A stretch of DNA of 13,680 nucleotides from an uncultured Clostridia bacterium (GCA_946626395.1 CAMOUF010000030.1:1-13680), one strand, 5' to 3'. Shown: positions 1-7,065, numbered from the stretch's first letter. Numbers and translations: made by a program. Notes: generated by a model from the sequence alone, not told the origin.

Positions 1-419
1 CGCCCATTCAATCGGTCTATTTCCGTGTTCTCAAATATAAACCGTACCACTTCCTTTAGAGCTTCTGTCGTAATTCCCATATTCCAGTACTCCGGATTCA
101 CTCTGTATCCTATATCACCCATTCTGGCATTTTGGATATCAAATACCGCAATCATGCCTACTACTTTATTGGATTTCTTCAATATAATTCCCCAATCAAA
201 ATCAGGAGAAGGTTTTCTTTTTACCCAAGGGCGGGGATCAGGGCCAAACATAAGTTCAGGATTTCTCTCGTTCTTGCTTGCTTTTCTTCCCCAATATGTA
301 TAGATTTCATCTCTCCCCAGCCACTCTTTTAAATCAGCCACATCGTTCTTGTTCAGCGTACGAAGAATCAATCTTTCCGTTTCAAGAACTGGTTTATTGA
401 TCTCATAATCTTTTAACAT
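1..419 (-). CDS. GNAT-family N-acetyltransferase (RimJ/RimL type), 3' end outside window
   Basis: The reading frame is open from an ATG at 419 down to base 1, giving 139 residues with the C-terminus beyond the left edge. It opens with the RimJ/RimL-style start LETERLILRTL (residues 12-22). Further on come the core strand segments DWGIIL and VVGMIAVFD (75-94), then GDIGYRVNPEYWNMG (101-115) leading into TTEALKEVV, which is the acetyl-CoA pyrophosphate-binding turn and helix of GNAT enzymes. The substrate cannot be told from sequence; this family acetylates protein N-termini, amino sugars or antibiotics. I chose 419 because the GNAT fold starts about 12 residues later and GGTGG lies six bases upstream. 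The frame stays open back to an ATG at 563, through the palindrome, but that start lacks a ribosome-binding site. The gene is about 40% GC in the lines I counted and rich in AGA and ATA codons, unlike its neighbours, which suggests acquisition. Confidence 0.85.
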   Translation of the reverse strand, partial: MLKDYEINKPVLETERLILRTLNKNDVADLKEWLGRDEIYTYWGRKASKNERNPELMFGPDPRPWVKRKPSPDFDWGIILKKSNKVVGMIAVFDIQNARMGDIGYRVNPEYWNMGITTEALKEVVRFIFENTEIDRLNG

Positions 420-483
420 AGTTTCCACCGTCAAATTCCGGTTTAGCCAGCTGAATGCCGTTCTGTGAAGATGTGAATCCGGC

Positions 484-565
484 ACGGCTTTCTTCGGAAG
501 GGGGGCTGGGGGAAACCCATTCTTTGGCTTCAAAGAATGGGTTTCCCCCAGCAATTTCTTCATAT
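484..565 (+). repeat. Palindromic dispersed repeat, copy 1
   Basis: Arms 505-526 and 531-552 are perfectly complementary over 22 bp with a 4-base loop (527-530). The plus strand carries GGCTTTCTTCGGAAGGGG before the stem and CAATTTCTTC after it. Copy 2, read on its minus strand (8558-8641), has the same order of parts: GCTTTCTCGGAGGGG, a G-run stem, a CTTTGG apex and a T-rich tail. The middle of the stem differs between the copies, and both arms change together. The element begins 15 bases past the purH stop, lying antisense to purH transcripts. Read on the plus strand it has terminator form (hairpin plus weak T tract). It may be a REP- or MITE-like element. Confidence 0.75.
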
Positions 566-567
566 TC

Positions 568-1752
568 TCAATGATGGAACAATCTCATCCCCGTAAAGGC
601 CATGACCATGCCGAACTTGTCGCAGGTTTCGATGACCTGGTCGTCCCGAATGGAGCCGCCGGGCTGGGCAACATAAGAGACGCCGGAGCGGCGGGCGCGC
701 TCGATATTATCGCCAAATGGGAAGAAGGCGTCACTGCCCAGGGACACGCCGGTAATGGTGTCCAGATAGGCCCGCTTTTGCTCCCGGGTAAAGGGAGCGG
801 GCTTTTCCGTAAAGAACTTCTGCCAATTGCCCTCGCCCAGCACGTCCTCGTCCTGGTCGGACAGGTATACGTCGATCACATTGTCCCGGTCTGCCCGGCC
901 CAGGGTAGGCAGGAAGGGCAGGTTCAGCACCCGGTCGGACTGGCGCAGGTGCCATTTATCGGCCTTGTCACCCGCCAGCCGGGTGCAGTGGATGCGGCTC
1001 TGCTGGCCCGCGCCCACGCCGATGGCCTGGCCGTCGTAAGCGTAACACACGGAATTGGACTGGGTGTATTTGAGGGTGATCAGGGAAATGATCAAATCCC
1101 GCTTGGCTTCCTCGGGCAGTTCCTTTTTCGCGGTGGGGATATTTTGCAGCAGCGCTTCGTTGATTTCAAAATTGTTTCGGCCCTGCTGGAAGGTGACGCC
1201 GAACACATCCTTGGTTTCCACGGGATTGGGAACATAGTCCGGATTGATTTTGACGATGTTGTAATTGCCCTTGCGCTTGGATTTGAGGATTTCCAGGGCT
1301 TCATCGGTGTAGCCGGGGGCAATGATGCCATCGGACACCTCCCGCTTGATGATCAGGGCGGTGGTCTTGTCGCATTCGTCGGACAGAGCGATCCAGTCGC
1401 CAAAGGAGCTCATGCGGTCGGTGCCCCGGGCGCGGGCATAGGCGCAGGCCAGGGGAGAATCGTTCAAGCCCGGAATGTCGTCCACAAAGCAGGCTTTCAT
1501 GAGCTTTTGAGACAAGGGCAGGCCCACGGCGGCGCAGGTGGGCGACACATGCTTAAAGGACGCGGCGGCGGGCAGGTTCAGCGCCGCTTTCAATTCCTTG
1601 ACCAGCTGCCAGGAGTTGAGCGCGTCCAGAAAATTGATGTAGCCGGGACGGCCGCAGAGGATTTCAAAGGGCAGGTCGGAGCCGTCCTTCATGTATACCT
1701 TGGCGGGCTTCTGGTTGGGGTTGCAGCCGTATTTCAGTTCAAATTCCTTCAT
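568..1752 (-). CDS. purH: AICAR formyltransferase, stand-alone (C-terminal domain of PurH/ATIC only)
   Basis: This 394-residue enzyme transfers a formyl group from 10-formyl-THF to AICAR, giving FAICAR, the ninth step of IMP synthesis in the cytoplasm. The protein starts directly at the transformylase domain (KYGCNPNQKPA, residues 7-17) and has no MGS-fold IMP cyclohydrolase domain. Catalytic Lys67-His68 sit in SFKHVSP, matching the Lys-His pair of human ATIC. Other family motifs are YARARGTDRMSSFGD (105-119), KYTQSNSVCYA (228-238), GAGQQSRIHCTRLAGDKA (247-264) and the C-terminal RLFHH. From memory it aligns almost without gaps to the last ~393 residues of human ATIC, so it is the long eukaryote-like form and not the short E. 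coli-type domain. The start has TAAGGAGG upstream, overlapping the purO stop. The stand-alone version has been called purV in some literature. Confidence 0.93.
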   Translation of the reverse strand: MKEFELKYGCNPNQKPAKVYMKDGSDLPFEILCGRPGYINFLDALNSWQLVKELKAALNLPAAASFKHVSPTCAAVGLPLSQKLMKACFVDDIPGLNDSPLACAYARARGTDRMSSFGDWIALSDECDKTTALIIKREVSDGIIAPGYTDEALEILKSKRKGNYNIVKINPDYVPNPVETKDVFGVTFQQGRNNFEINEALLQNIPTAKKELPEEAKRDLIISLITLKYTQSNSVCYAYDGQAIGVGAGQQSRIHCTRLAGDKADKWHLRQSDRVLNLPFLPTLGRADRDNVIDVYLSDQDEDVLGEGNWQKFFTEKPAPFTREQKRAYLDTITGVSLGSDAFFPFGDNIERARRSGVSYVAQPGGSIRDDQVIETCDKFGMVMAFTGMRLFHH

Positions 1753-1766
1753 GGTGGGCGGCCTCC

Positions 1767-2474
1767 TTACTGATACTTGTTGACAATGCGGGTTTCCGCT
1801 TCGCCGGTTTTCACGTCGATATAGCGCACGAACAGGGAAATCTTATTATCCTCGTTGAGGTTTTCCCAAATGGCGCTGGTAAAGGCGTCGATATCGTTGA
1901 CGGTTTCAACCTGCTCCGGTTCGCCCTCAAAGGAAGGAAGGGGCTTTCCGTCGCCCACATAGGTGTGAATGAAATGGCCCAGGCCCGGCACGGAGGCCAG
2001 GTCGAAGGTGAAGCGGTTGCACTTTTTGCCTTCGCCGTCGGCGCATTTGAGAATGCTCATCTGATACCAGTAAGAGGCGTTGAAGTGCAGCAGGGCGCTG
2101 ATGCGGGGGGTGTAGTTGGGCTTGTCCGGCTCAAAGCCCCGGGTGCGCAGGGCGTTTTCAAAGGAATCGTGCTTCTTTAAGAAGTCCCGGATGGTGTCGG
2201 TCTGGTCGCCGTTGGTGACGATCAGCTTATTTTTCAAATCCCGCACCGGGGCGTAAATGATCAGCGACGGGTCTTCCACCTTGGATTCGTCATAGGGGTA
2301 AATCATCACGTCGTTGCCCTCCGCCCGGAACACCCGGTTGCGGCTGTTTTCGCTGCGGCCCATGATGAAGTAAGCGGTCACGGCCCGGGTTCCGTCGGGG
2401 GTGGTGCCCACGACGATGCCCCGGCCGGGGTAAACATTGGAAGCCAGGAGAGAGGCAATGGTGGTTTTCTGCAT
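1767..2474 (-). CDS. purO: IMP cyclohydrolase, PurO family (archaeal type)
   Basis: PurO closes the ring of FAICAR to IMP, the last step of the pathway, and replaces the N-terminal half of bifunctional PurH. The 235-residue protein has the family's YPGRGIVVG (15-23), FIMGRSENSRNR (36-47), TNGDQTDTIRDF (87-98), NYTPRIS (120-126) and GHFIHTYVGDGKPLPSFEGEP (within 166-186). These motifs are those of the PurO/IMP_cyclohyd family first described in methanogens and, as I recall, also common in Clostridia. The ATG at 2474 has AAAGGGG about ten bases upstream, a weaker site than its neighbours have. The gene sits immediately before the stand-alone transformylase, with a 14-nt gap, so steps 9 and 10 are encoded side by side. 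A 109-bp gap with an inverted repeat separates it from purN. Confidence 0.93.
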   Translation of the reverse strand: MQKTTIASLLASNVYPGRGIVVGTTPDGTRAVTAYFIMGRSENSRNRVFRAEGNDVMIYPYDESKVEDPSLIIYAPVRDLKNKLIVTNGDQTDTIRDFLKKHDSFENALRTRGFEPDKPNYTPRISALLHFNASYWYQMSILKCADGEGKKCNRFTFDLASVPGLGHFIHTYVGDGKPLPSFEGEPEQVETVNDIDAFTSAIWENLNEDNKISLFVRYIDVKTGEAETRIVNKYQ

Positions 2475-2498
2475 TTGAGGTCGGCCCCTTTCTATGTG

Positions 2499-2569
2499 CA
2501 GCGTACAGAATACAATTTATATGACTCGCGTCCAATTTGTGAGCTGACGTTTCTGCTCTCTGTACGCTG
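2499..2569. repeat. 11-bp inverted repeat between purN and purO
   Basis: CAGCGTACAGA at 2499-2509 is inverted exactly as TCTGTACGCTG at 2559-2569, with 49 bases between. The pairing can be extended outwards by G-T wobbles. It could form a long hairpin in the polycistronic transcript, or be a pair of operator half-sites, because the arms flank the candidate promoter at 2507-2535. I recognise no known regulator motif in it. Confidence 0.6.
2507..2535 (-). promoter_or_regulatory. Candidate internal sigma-A promoter for purO-purH
   Basis: On the minus strand TTGGAC (2530-2535) and TATTCT (2507-2512) are exactly 17 bases apart, about 30 bases before the purO start. Each box matches the consensus in four of six positions, so this is a moderate fit and could be chance. 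The -10 box overlaps the left arm of the inverted repeat. Confidence 0.25.
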
Positions 2570-2583
2570 TGTTCTCGTTGTGT

Positions 2584-3186
2584 TTACTGCTGTAAGATTT
2601 CCTGTGCCGCAAGCTCCGCCGCCTGGGGCAGAAGAAGCCATTCCGCCTGCTCCATCACCCGGCGCTGGAGGATTTCGGGGGTATCGCCGGGCAGCACGTC
2701 CACGGCCTTTTGAAGAATGATCTCTCCCCCATCGGCGATTTCGTTCACATAATGCACCGTGGCTCCCGTGACCTTGACCCCCCTGGCCAGAGCGGCTTCA
2801 TGGACATGGAGCCCATAGAATCCCTTGCCTCCAAAGGCGGGCAGCAGGGCGGGATGCACGTTCAGGATGCGGCGGGGATAGCGGCGGACAAAATCCTCTG
2901 ACAGGATGCTCATGAACCCGGCTAAAATGATCATGTCCGCCTGGCATTGGCGCAGGCAGGAAAGAAGCTCTGCTTCAAATTCTGCCTGGGTATGGCCTTT
3001 TCTCTCCGCCACAAAAACGGGAATGCCCGCTTTTTTGCCCCGCTCCAGCGCGTAGGCGTCGGGCCGGGAAGAAATGACGCCGGAAAATTTTACGTGGGGC
3101 AGCCTGCCCGCCTGCCCGGCGTCAATCAAAGCCTGCAAATTGGTGCCGCCGCCGGACACCAGCACGGCGCATTTTGCCTGCTTCAC
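2584..3186 (-). CDS. purN: Phosphoribosylglycinamide formyltransferase (GART, 10-formyl-THF dependent)
   Basis: PurN formylates glycinamide ribonucleotide (GAR) to FGAR using 10-formyl-THF, step 3 of purine synthesis. The 200-residue length is normal for bacterial PurN. SGGGTNLQAL (11-20) is the phosphate-binding loop. ILAGFM (87-92) and NVHPALLPAF (109-118) follow, with catalytic Asn109 and His111. GVKVTGATVHYVNEIADGG (136-154) carries the catalytic Asp152. Translation starts at a GTG whose last bases form GTGA with the purM stop, a 4-nt overlap that implies translational coupling. After it comes the only sizeable gap in the later half of the operon. Confidence 0.95.
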   Translation of the reverse strand: MKQAKCAVLVSGGGTNLQALIDAGQAGRLPHVKFSGVISSRPDAYALERGKKAGIPVFVAERKGHTQAEFEAELLSCLRQCQADMIILAGFMSILSEDFVRRYPRRILNVHPALLPAFGGKGFYGLHVHEAALARGVKVTGATVHYVNEIADGGEIILQKAVDVLPGDTPEILQRRVMEQAEWLLLPQAAELAAQEILQQ

Positions 3187-4193
3187 TTGAGGATCACTCC
3201 TTCATTGCCTTCCACGATTTCGCCCAATGCGTAGCCATCCGGGCACAGGGCCAGCACCGCGTCCACATTTTCAGGGGCCACGGTCAGCGCCATGCCCACG
3301 CCCATGTTGAAGGTGTTGAACATATCGCGCTCGGGAATGCCGCCCTTTTCCTGGAGGAAGCGGAAAATCTCCGGGGTTTTCACGTTGGCTTTCGTTACCT
3401 GGGCGGACAAGCCTTCCGGCAGGGCCCGTGGAATATTCTCAAAGAAGCCGCCGCCGGTAATGTGGGCCGCGGATTTGATCAGCTTCTTTTCAATCAGCGG
3501 CAGCAGATCCTTGACATAAATGCGGGTGGGAGTCAGCAGTGTTTTTCCCAGGGTGCTTTCCCCAAAAGGCATATTCAGATCCAGCCCGGCAATAATTTTC
3601 CGAACCAGGGAAAAGCCGTTGGAATGCACCCCGGTGGAGGGCAGGGCGATCAGCTTGTCGCCGGGCTTTACCTGCCCCTTATCCAGGATATTCTTTTTAT
3701 CCACCACGCCCACGCAAAAGCCCGCCAGGTCGTATTCATCCTCCGGATAAAAGCCCGGCATTTCAGCGGTTTCCCCGCCAATGAGCGCCGCGCCGCTCTG
3801 CACGCAGCCCTCGCACACGCCGGATACGATGGAAGCGATCTTTTCCGGGTAGTTTTTTCCGCAGGCGATATAGTCCAGGAAGAAGAGCGGCTTGGCCCCG
3901 CAGACGATCACGTCGTTGACGCACATGGCCACGCAGTCGATGCCCACGGTGTCATGCTTATCTTGCAGGAAAGCCAGCTTGAGCTTGGTGCCCACCCCGT
4001 CGGTGCCGGACACCAGCACGGGTTTTTCCATCCCCTGCACATCCAATTCAAACAGGCCGCCAAAGCCGCCCACGCCGCCCAGGGCTCCCGCCGTCATGGT
4101 GCGGGCGATATGGGCTTTCATCAGTTCCACCGCTTTGTAGCCCGCCGTGATATCCACGCCGGAGGCCTTATAGGATTCGGAAAAGCTCTTCAT
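3183..4193 (-). CDS. purM: Phosphoribosylformylglycinamidine cyclo-ligase (AIR synthetase)
   Basis: PurM uses ATP to close FGAM to AIR, step 5. The 336 residues fit the PurM/SelD ATP-grasp-like superfamily. Visible motifs are GVGGFGGLFEL (40-50), the nucleotide-binding SGTDGVGTK (62-70), GIDCVAMCVND (84-94), GGETAEMPGFY (139-149), PSTGVHSNGFSLVR (185-198), HITGGGFFEN (244-253) and FNMGVGM (295-301). Length and motif order show no truncation. The ATG overlaps the purF stop by 4 nt (ATGA), and the gene's own TGA overlaps the purN GTG. PurF, PurM and PurN are therefore probably made in linked amounts. Confidence 0.96.
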   Translation of the reverse strand: MKSFSESYKASGVDITAGYKAVELMKAHIARTMTAGALGGVGGFGGLFELDVQGMEKPVLVSGTDGVGTKLKLAFLQDKHDTVGIDCVAMCVNDVIVCGAKPLFFLDYIACGKNYPEKIASIVSGVCEGCVQSGAALIGGETAEMPGFYPEDEYDLAGFCVGVVDKKNILDKGQVKPGDKLIALPSTGVHSNGFSLVRKIIAGLDLNMPFGESTLGKTLLTPTRIYVKDLLPLIEKKLIKSAAHITGGGFFENIPRALPEGLSAQVTKANVKTPEIFRFLQEKGGIPERDMFNTFNMGVGMALTVAPENVDAVLALCPDGYALGEIVEGNEGVILK

Positions 4194-5629
4194 TCTTTGG
4201 GCCGCCTTTCGCTCTTTTTGTATTCAAACCGGGACTTGGCCTTTTTCTTGGGCACAGGGGTGGTATAGTGGCCGGAGAAGCAGGCGTCGCAGATACCGCC
4301 GCAGGTGCAGCCCTCCGCCAGGCAGGGCACGTCCGTCAGGTCCAGATAGCCCAGGGAATCCACGCCGATGATTTCCGCGATTTCGGGAATGGAATGGTGG
4401 CAGGCGATCAGATTGTCCCGGGAATCAATATCCGTGCCATAATAGCAGGGATTCAGGAAGGGCGGCGCGGTGACACGGAAATGCACCTCGGTGGCCCCGG
4501 CGTCCCGCAGCAGGCCCACGATGCGCTTGCTGGTGGTGCCGCGAACAATGGAGTCGTCAATCAGCACCACCCGCTTGCCCCGCACCACGGAGGCAATGGG
4601 GTTCAGCTTGATGCGAACCTTGTCTTCCCGGCTCTTCTGGCCGGGGGAAATGAAGGTGCGGCCGATATAGCGGTTCTTGATAAAGCCCATGCCGTAGGGA
4701 ATGCCGCTTTCCCGGCTGTAGCCGATGGCGGCATCCAGGCCGGAGTCCGGCACGCCCACCACGATATCCGCGTCCACGGGATGCTTTTTCGCCAGGAACG
4801 CGCCCGCCCGGACCCGGGCCTCATGCACGCTGGCCCCGTCCACCACGGAATCAGGCCGGGCAAAATAAATATACTCAAACACGCACAGAGAGGGGGTGCA
4901 GGTGCCGCAGTGCTCCCGGATGGAGCGCATTCCGTCCCGCTCAAACACGATGATTTCCCCGGGCTCCAGATCCCTGACCAGGGTGGCCCCCACCGCGTCC
5001 AGGGCGCAGCTTTCGCTGGCCACCACAAAGCCGCCGTCGGGCAGGGTGCCAAAGCACAGGGGCCTAAAGCCATGGGGATCGCGGGCCGCCAGGATCTTGC
5101 TGGGCGACATGACCACCAGGGAAAACGCGCCCTTGATGCGGCGCATGGCGCGGCAAAGGGCCTCCTCGATGGAGGGGGCTGTCAGGCGTTCTTTGGTAAT
5201 AATATAGGAAATCACTTCGGTGTCGGAGGTGGTGTGGAAGATGGAGCCGTCCATTTCCAATTGCTCCCGAAGCTCAAAGGAATTGACCAGGTTGCCGTTA
5301 TGGCACAGGGCCATGGGGCCTTTAATGTGGTTGACCACGATGGGCTGGGCGTTGGCCCGGTTGGAGTTGCCGGTGGTGCCGTAGCGCACATGGCCCACGG
5401 CCATATCCCCCAGGCCCAGCTTCTTCATTTCATCCGGGGTAAACACATCGTTCACCAGGCCGGTGTCTTTATGGGAAGTAAACAAGCCGTCGTCGTTGAC
5501 CACGATGCCGCAGCTTTCCTGGCCCCGGTGCTGCAGGGCGAACAGACCGTAATAGGCAGTGGAGGCCACATCCCGCTTTTCCTTGGACAGGATGCCGAAC
5601 ACACCGCATTCTTCACGCAATTGACTCAT
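4190..5629 (-). CDS. purF: Amidophosphoribosyltransferase, Fe-S (Bacillus) type
   Basis: PurF commits PRPP to purine synthesis, making phosphoribosylamine with glutamine as nitrogen donor. Residues 1-7 (MSQLREE) look like a short propeptide removed to expose Cys8 of the Ntn-type glutaminase (ECGVFGI). ALQHRGQES, HVRYGTTG and LCHNGNLVN follow in the glutaminase half. The PRPP loop is VVLIDDSIVRGTTSKR (354-369). Cys249, Cys395 and the CDAC pair Cys447/Cys450 fall at the spacing of the four [4Fe-4S] ligands of B. subtilis PurF (Cys236, 382, 437, 440), so the enzyme is probably oxygen-labile and fits an anaerobe. The ligand assignment is by spacing from memory. It starts 3 nt after the purC stop and ends in a Lys/Arg-rich tail. 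Confidence 0.97.
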   Translation of the reverse strand: MSQLREECGVFGILSKEKRDVASTAYYGLFALQHRGQESCGIVVNDDGLFTSHKDTGLVNDVFTPDEMKKLGLGDMAVGHVRYGTTGNSNRANAQPIVVNHIKGPMALCHNGNLVNSFELREQLEMDGSIFHTTSDTEVISYIITKERLTAPSIEEALCRAMRRIKGAFSLVVMSPSKILAARDPHGFRPLCFGTLPDGGFVVASESCALDAVGATLVRDLEPGEIIVFERDGMRSIREHCGTCTPSLCVFEYIYFARPDSVVDGASVHEARVRAGAFLAKKHPVDADIVVGVPDSGLDAAIGYSRESGIPYGMGFIKNRYIGRTFISPGQKSREDKVRIKLNPIASVVRGKRVVLIDDSIVRGTTSKRIVGLLRDAGATEVHFRVTAPPFLNPCYYGTDIDSRDNLIACHHSIPEIAEIIGVDSLGYLDLTDVPCLAEGCTCGGICDACFSGHYTTPVPKKKAKSRFEYKKSERRPKE

Positions 5630-5632
5630 GGA

Positions 5633-6343
5633 TTATTCCCCCAGCAGCCGGCGCAGGATTTCCTGATAAGCGTCCTCCACGTGGCCCAGGTCGCGGCGGA
5701 AGCGGTCCTTGTCCAGCTTTTCATGGGTGGTGGAATCCCAGAAGCGGCAGGTGTCCGGGCTGATTTCGTCGGCCAGGACGATCTTGCCTTCCTTGGTCTT
5801 GCCGAATTCCAGTTTAAAGTCGATGAGTTCAATGTTGACTTCCCGCAGGTATTCGCTCAGAATCCGGTTGATCCGGAAGGAGTAATCGGCGATGAGCTTG
5901 ATTTCTTCTTCCGTGGCCCATTCCATGGCCAGGATATGGTATTCGTTCACCATGGGGTCGCCCAGCTCGTCGTCCTTATAGCAGTATTCCAGAACGGTTC
6001 GCTTCATCTTCACGCCCTCCGGCAGGCCCAGGCGCTTGCTCAGGCTGCCCGCGGCGATGTTGCGCACGATCACTTCCAGGGGCACGATCTTCACCCGCTT
6101 CACCACGGTTTCCCGATCGTTGAGCTCTTCCACATAATGAGTGGGGATGCCGTTCTTTTCCAGCAGGCGCATCAAATGATTGGTGACCCGGTTGTTGATG
6201 GCGCCCTTGCCCAGGATGGTGCCCTTCTTCAGGCCGTTGAAAGCGGTGGCGTCGTCCTTGTAGGACACGATGCAATAATCAGGGTCGTTGGTGGCGAATA
6301 CCTTCTTGGCTTTTCCTTCGTACATCTGCGTGGTCTTTTCCAT
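5633..6343 (-). CDS. purC: Phosphoribosylaminoimidazole-succinocarboxamide (SAICAR) synthase
   Basis: PurC joins CAIR and aspartate with ATP to make SAICAR, step 7. The 236-residue length is typical. It has the N-terminal MYEGKAKKVF (7-16), the nucleotide-site segment DDATAFNGLKKG (30-41), the first family signature LEVIVRNIAAGS (89-100), the second signature LIDFKLEFG (173-181) and ADEISPDTCRFWD (191-203). I placed the start at 6343 because a perfect AGGAGG lies nine bases upstream (6353-6358). A longer frame from 6364 would put that site inside the gene. It is 72 nt after purE and 3 nt before purF. Confidence 0.96.
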   Translation of the reverse strand: MEKTTQMYEGKAKKVFATNDPDYCIVSYKDDATAFNGLKKGTILGKGAINNRVTNHLMRLLEKNGIPTHYVEELNDRETVVKRVKIVPLEVIVRNIAAGSLSKRLGLPEGVKMKRTVLEYCYKDDELGDPMVNEYHILAMEWATEEEIKLIADYSFRINRILSEYLREVNIELIDFKLEFGKTKEGKIVLADEISPDTCRFWDSTTHEKLDKDRFRRDLGHVEDAYQEILRRLLGE

Positions 6344-6415
6344 GGTGGAAATCCTCCTTTTCATCTGTCCGTTATTCTGTTGATTGATAAAGATCAGGGT
6401 GCGGCGTTCTCTTTT

Positions 6416-6907
6416 TCATTTCAGCTTTTCCGAAATGGCCCTGTCCTTTTCCAGCACTTTTTGGCTGGCTTCTTTGCGCATGTTCAGCAGTTTTTCATAG
6501 AGCCCCCGATCCTCCACGGCGATGATCTGGGCCGCCAGCAGGGCCGCGTTCTGGGCCCCGTCGATAGCCACGGTAGCCACCGGAATGCCGGAGGGCATCT
6601 GCACGGTGGAAAGCAGCGCATCCAGCCCGTCCAAGGTGGAGGATTTGATGGGAATGCCGATCACGGGCAGCACCGTGTTGGCGGCGATGGCGCCGGCCAG
6701 ATGGGCCGCCTTGCCCGCCGCGGCGATCAAAGCGCCAAAGCCGTTCTCCGCCGCGTTCAGGGCGAAGGCTCTGGCCTCTTCCGGGGTGCGGTGGGCGGAA
6801 TACACGTGGGCCTCGAAGGGCACGCCCAGCGCCCGCAGGGTATCCGCCGCTTTTTCCACCACAGGCAGGTCGCTGTCGCTGCCCATTATGATGCCGACTT
6901 TTTTCAT
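6416..6907 (-). CDS. purE: 5-(carboxyamino)imidazole ribonucleotide mutase, class I-like PurE
   Basis: PurE produces CAIR, step 6, and is the first gene of the operon. The 163-residue protein has the phosphate-binding GSDSDLP (9-15), SAHRTPEEA (37-45) with the catalytic-type His39, and the long STVQMPSGIPVATVAI (100-115). SAHRTP points to class I (N5-CAIR mutase), which normally needs PurK, and no purK is visible here. The loop usually written AGGAAHLPGM reads AAGKAAHLAG (63-72), with a lysine replacing a glycine and alanine replacing the proline. I cannot tell how common this is or whether it affects substrate choice. AAGGAACC/AAAGGAGCC lies just upstream of the ATG. Confidence 0.95.
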   Translation of the reverse strand: MKKVGIIMGSDSDLPVVEKAADTLRALGVPFEAHVYSAHRTPEEARAFALNAAENGFGALIAAAGKAAHLAGAIAANTVLPVIGIPIKSSTLDGLDALLSTVQMPSGIPVATVAIDGAQNAALLAAQIIAVEDRGLYEKLLNMRKEASQKVLEKDRAISEKLK

Positions 6908-6988
6908 AGGTTCCTTGGCTCCTTTGCGTTCTTCTCCCCGAAAGGGCGAAAGATCAATGGTTCCGCGGCAAAACGCCGGGTTAAATAT

Positions 6989-7017
6989 ATTATACCATGG
7001 CGGCTTCGCTTCTGCAA
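6989..7017 (-). promoter_or_regulatory. Sigma-A promoter of the purine operon, extended -10
   Basis: On the minus strand a perfect TATAAT (6989-6994) is preceded by TGG, giving an extended -10 (TGnTATAAT). A weak -35 TTGCAG (7012-7017) lies 17 bases upstream. Transcription would start near 6982, leaving a leader of about 75 nt before purE with a small CGGC/GCCG hairpin. That leader is too short and lacks the conserved bases for a purine riboswitch followed by an expression platform. Confidence 0.7.
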
Positions 7018-7045
7018 TAGAAAACCTGAATTATTTTATAAATAA

Positions 7046-7065
7046 AATAACGAACGTTCGGATTT
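7046..7065. promoter_or_regulatory. PurR-box-like site (overlapping head-to-head pair)
   Basis: The palindrome CGAACGTTCG (7051-7060) is embedded in two overlapping matches to the Bacillus PurR box consensus as I recall it (AWWWCCGAACWWT). The forward copy at 7046-7058 matches 11 of 13 positions and the reverse copy at 7053-7065 matches 12 of 13. It lies about 30 bp upstream of the -35 of the purE promoter, where PurR sites lie in B. subtilis. Whether this organism has a PurR protein is unknown. Confidence 0.35.

Noticed and set aside
505..552. Copy 1 palindrome as the ordinary terminator of the purine operon
   Set aside because: In the purH direction (minus strand) the stem is followed by a C-rich stretch and not by T residues, so it does not have terminator form for that transcript, although it could still stabilise the 3' end.
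6908..6985. Purine (guanine) riboswitch in the purE leader
   Set aside because: The leader after the predicted start is only about 75 nt. It shows one short hairpin and none of the conserved aptamer junction or loop bases, and there is no room for an expression platform.
4268..7045. A 925-codon open frame on the plus strand, antisense to purF, purC and purE, and similar long frames opposite purH, purM and glgP
   Set aside because: These are antisense shadows produced by the high GC and codon bias of the real genes. Their translations are rich in His/Gly/Gln without any recognisable domain, and they have no ribosome-binding sites.
7051..7060. CGAACGTTCG as a LexA (SOS) box
   Set aside because: The Firmicute LexA box needs four bases between CGAAC and GTTCG. 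Here the half-sites are directly joined, and the A/T flanks fit the PurR box better.
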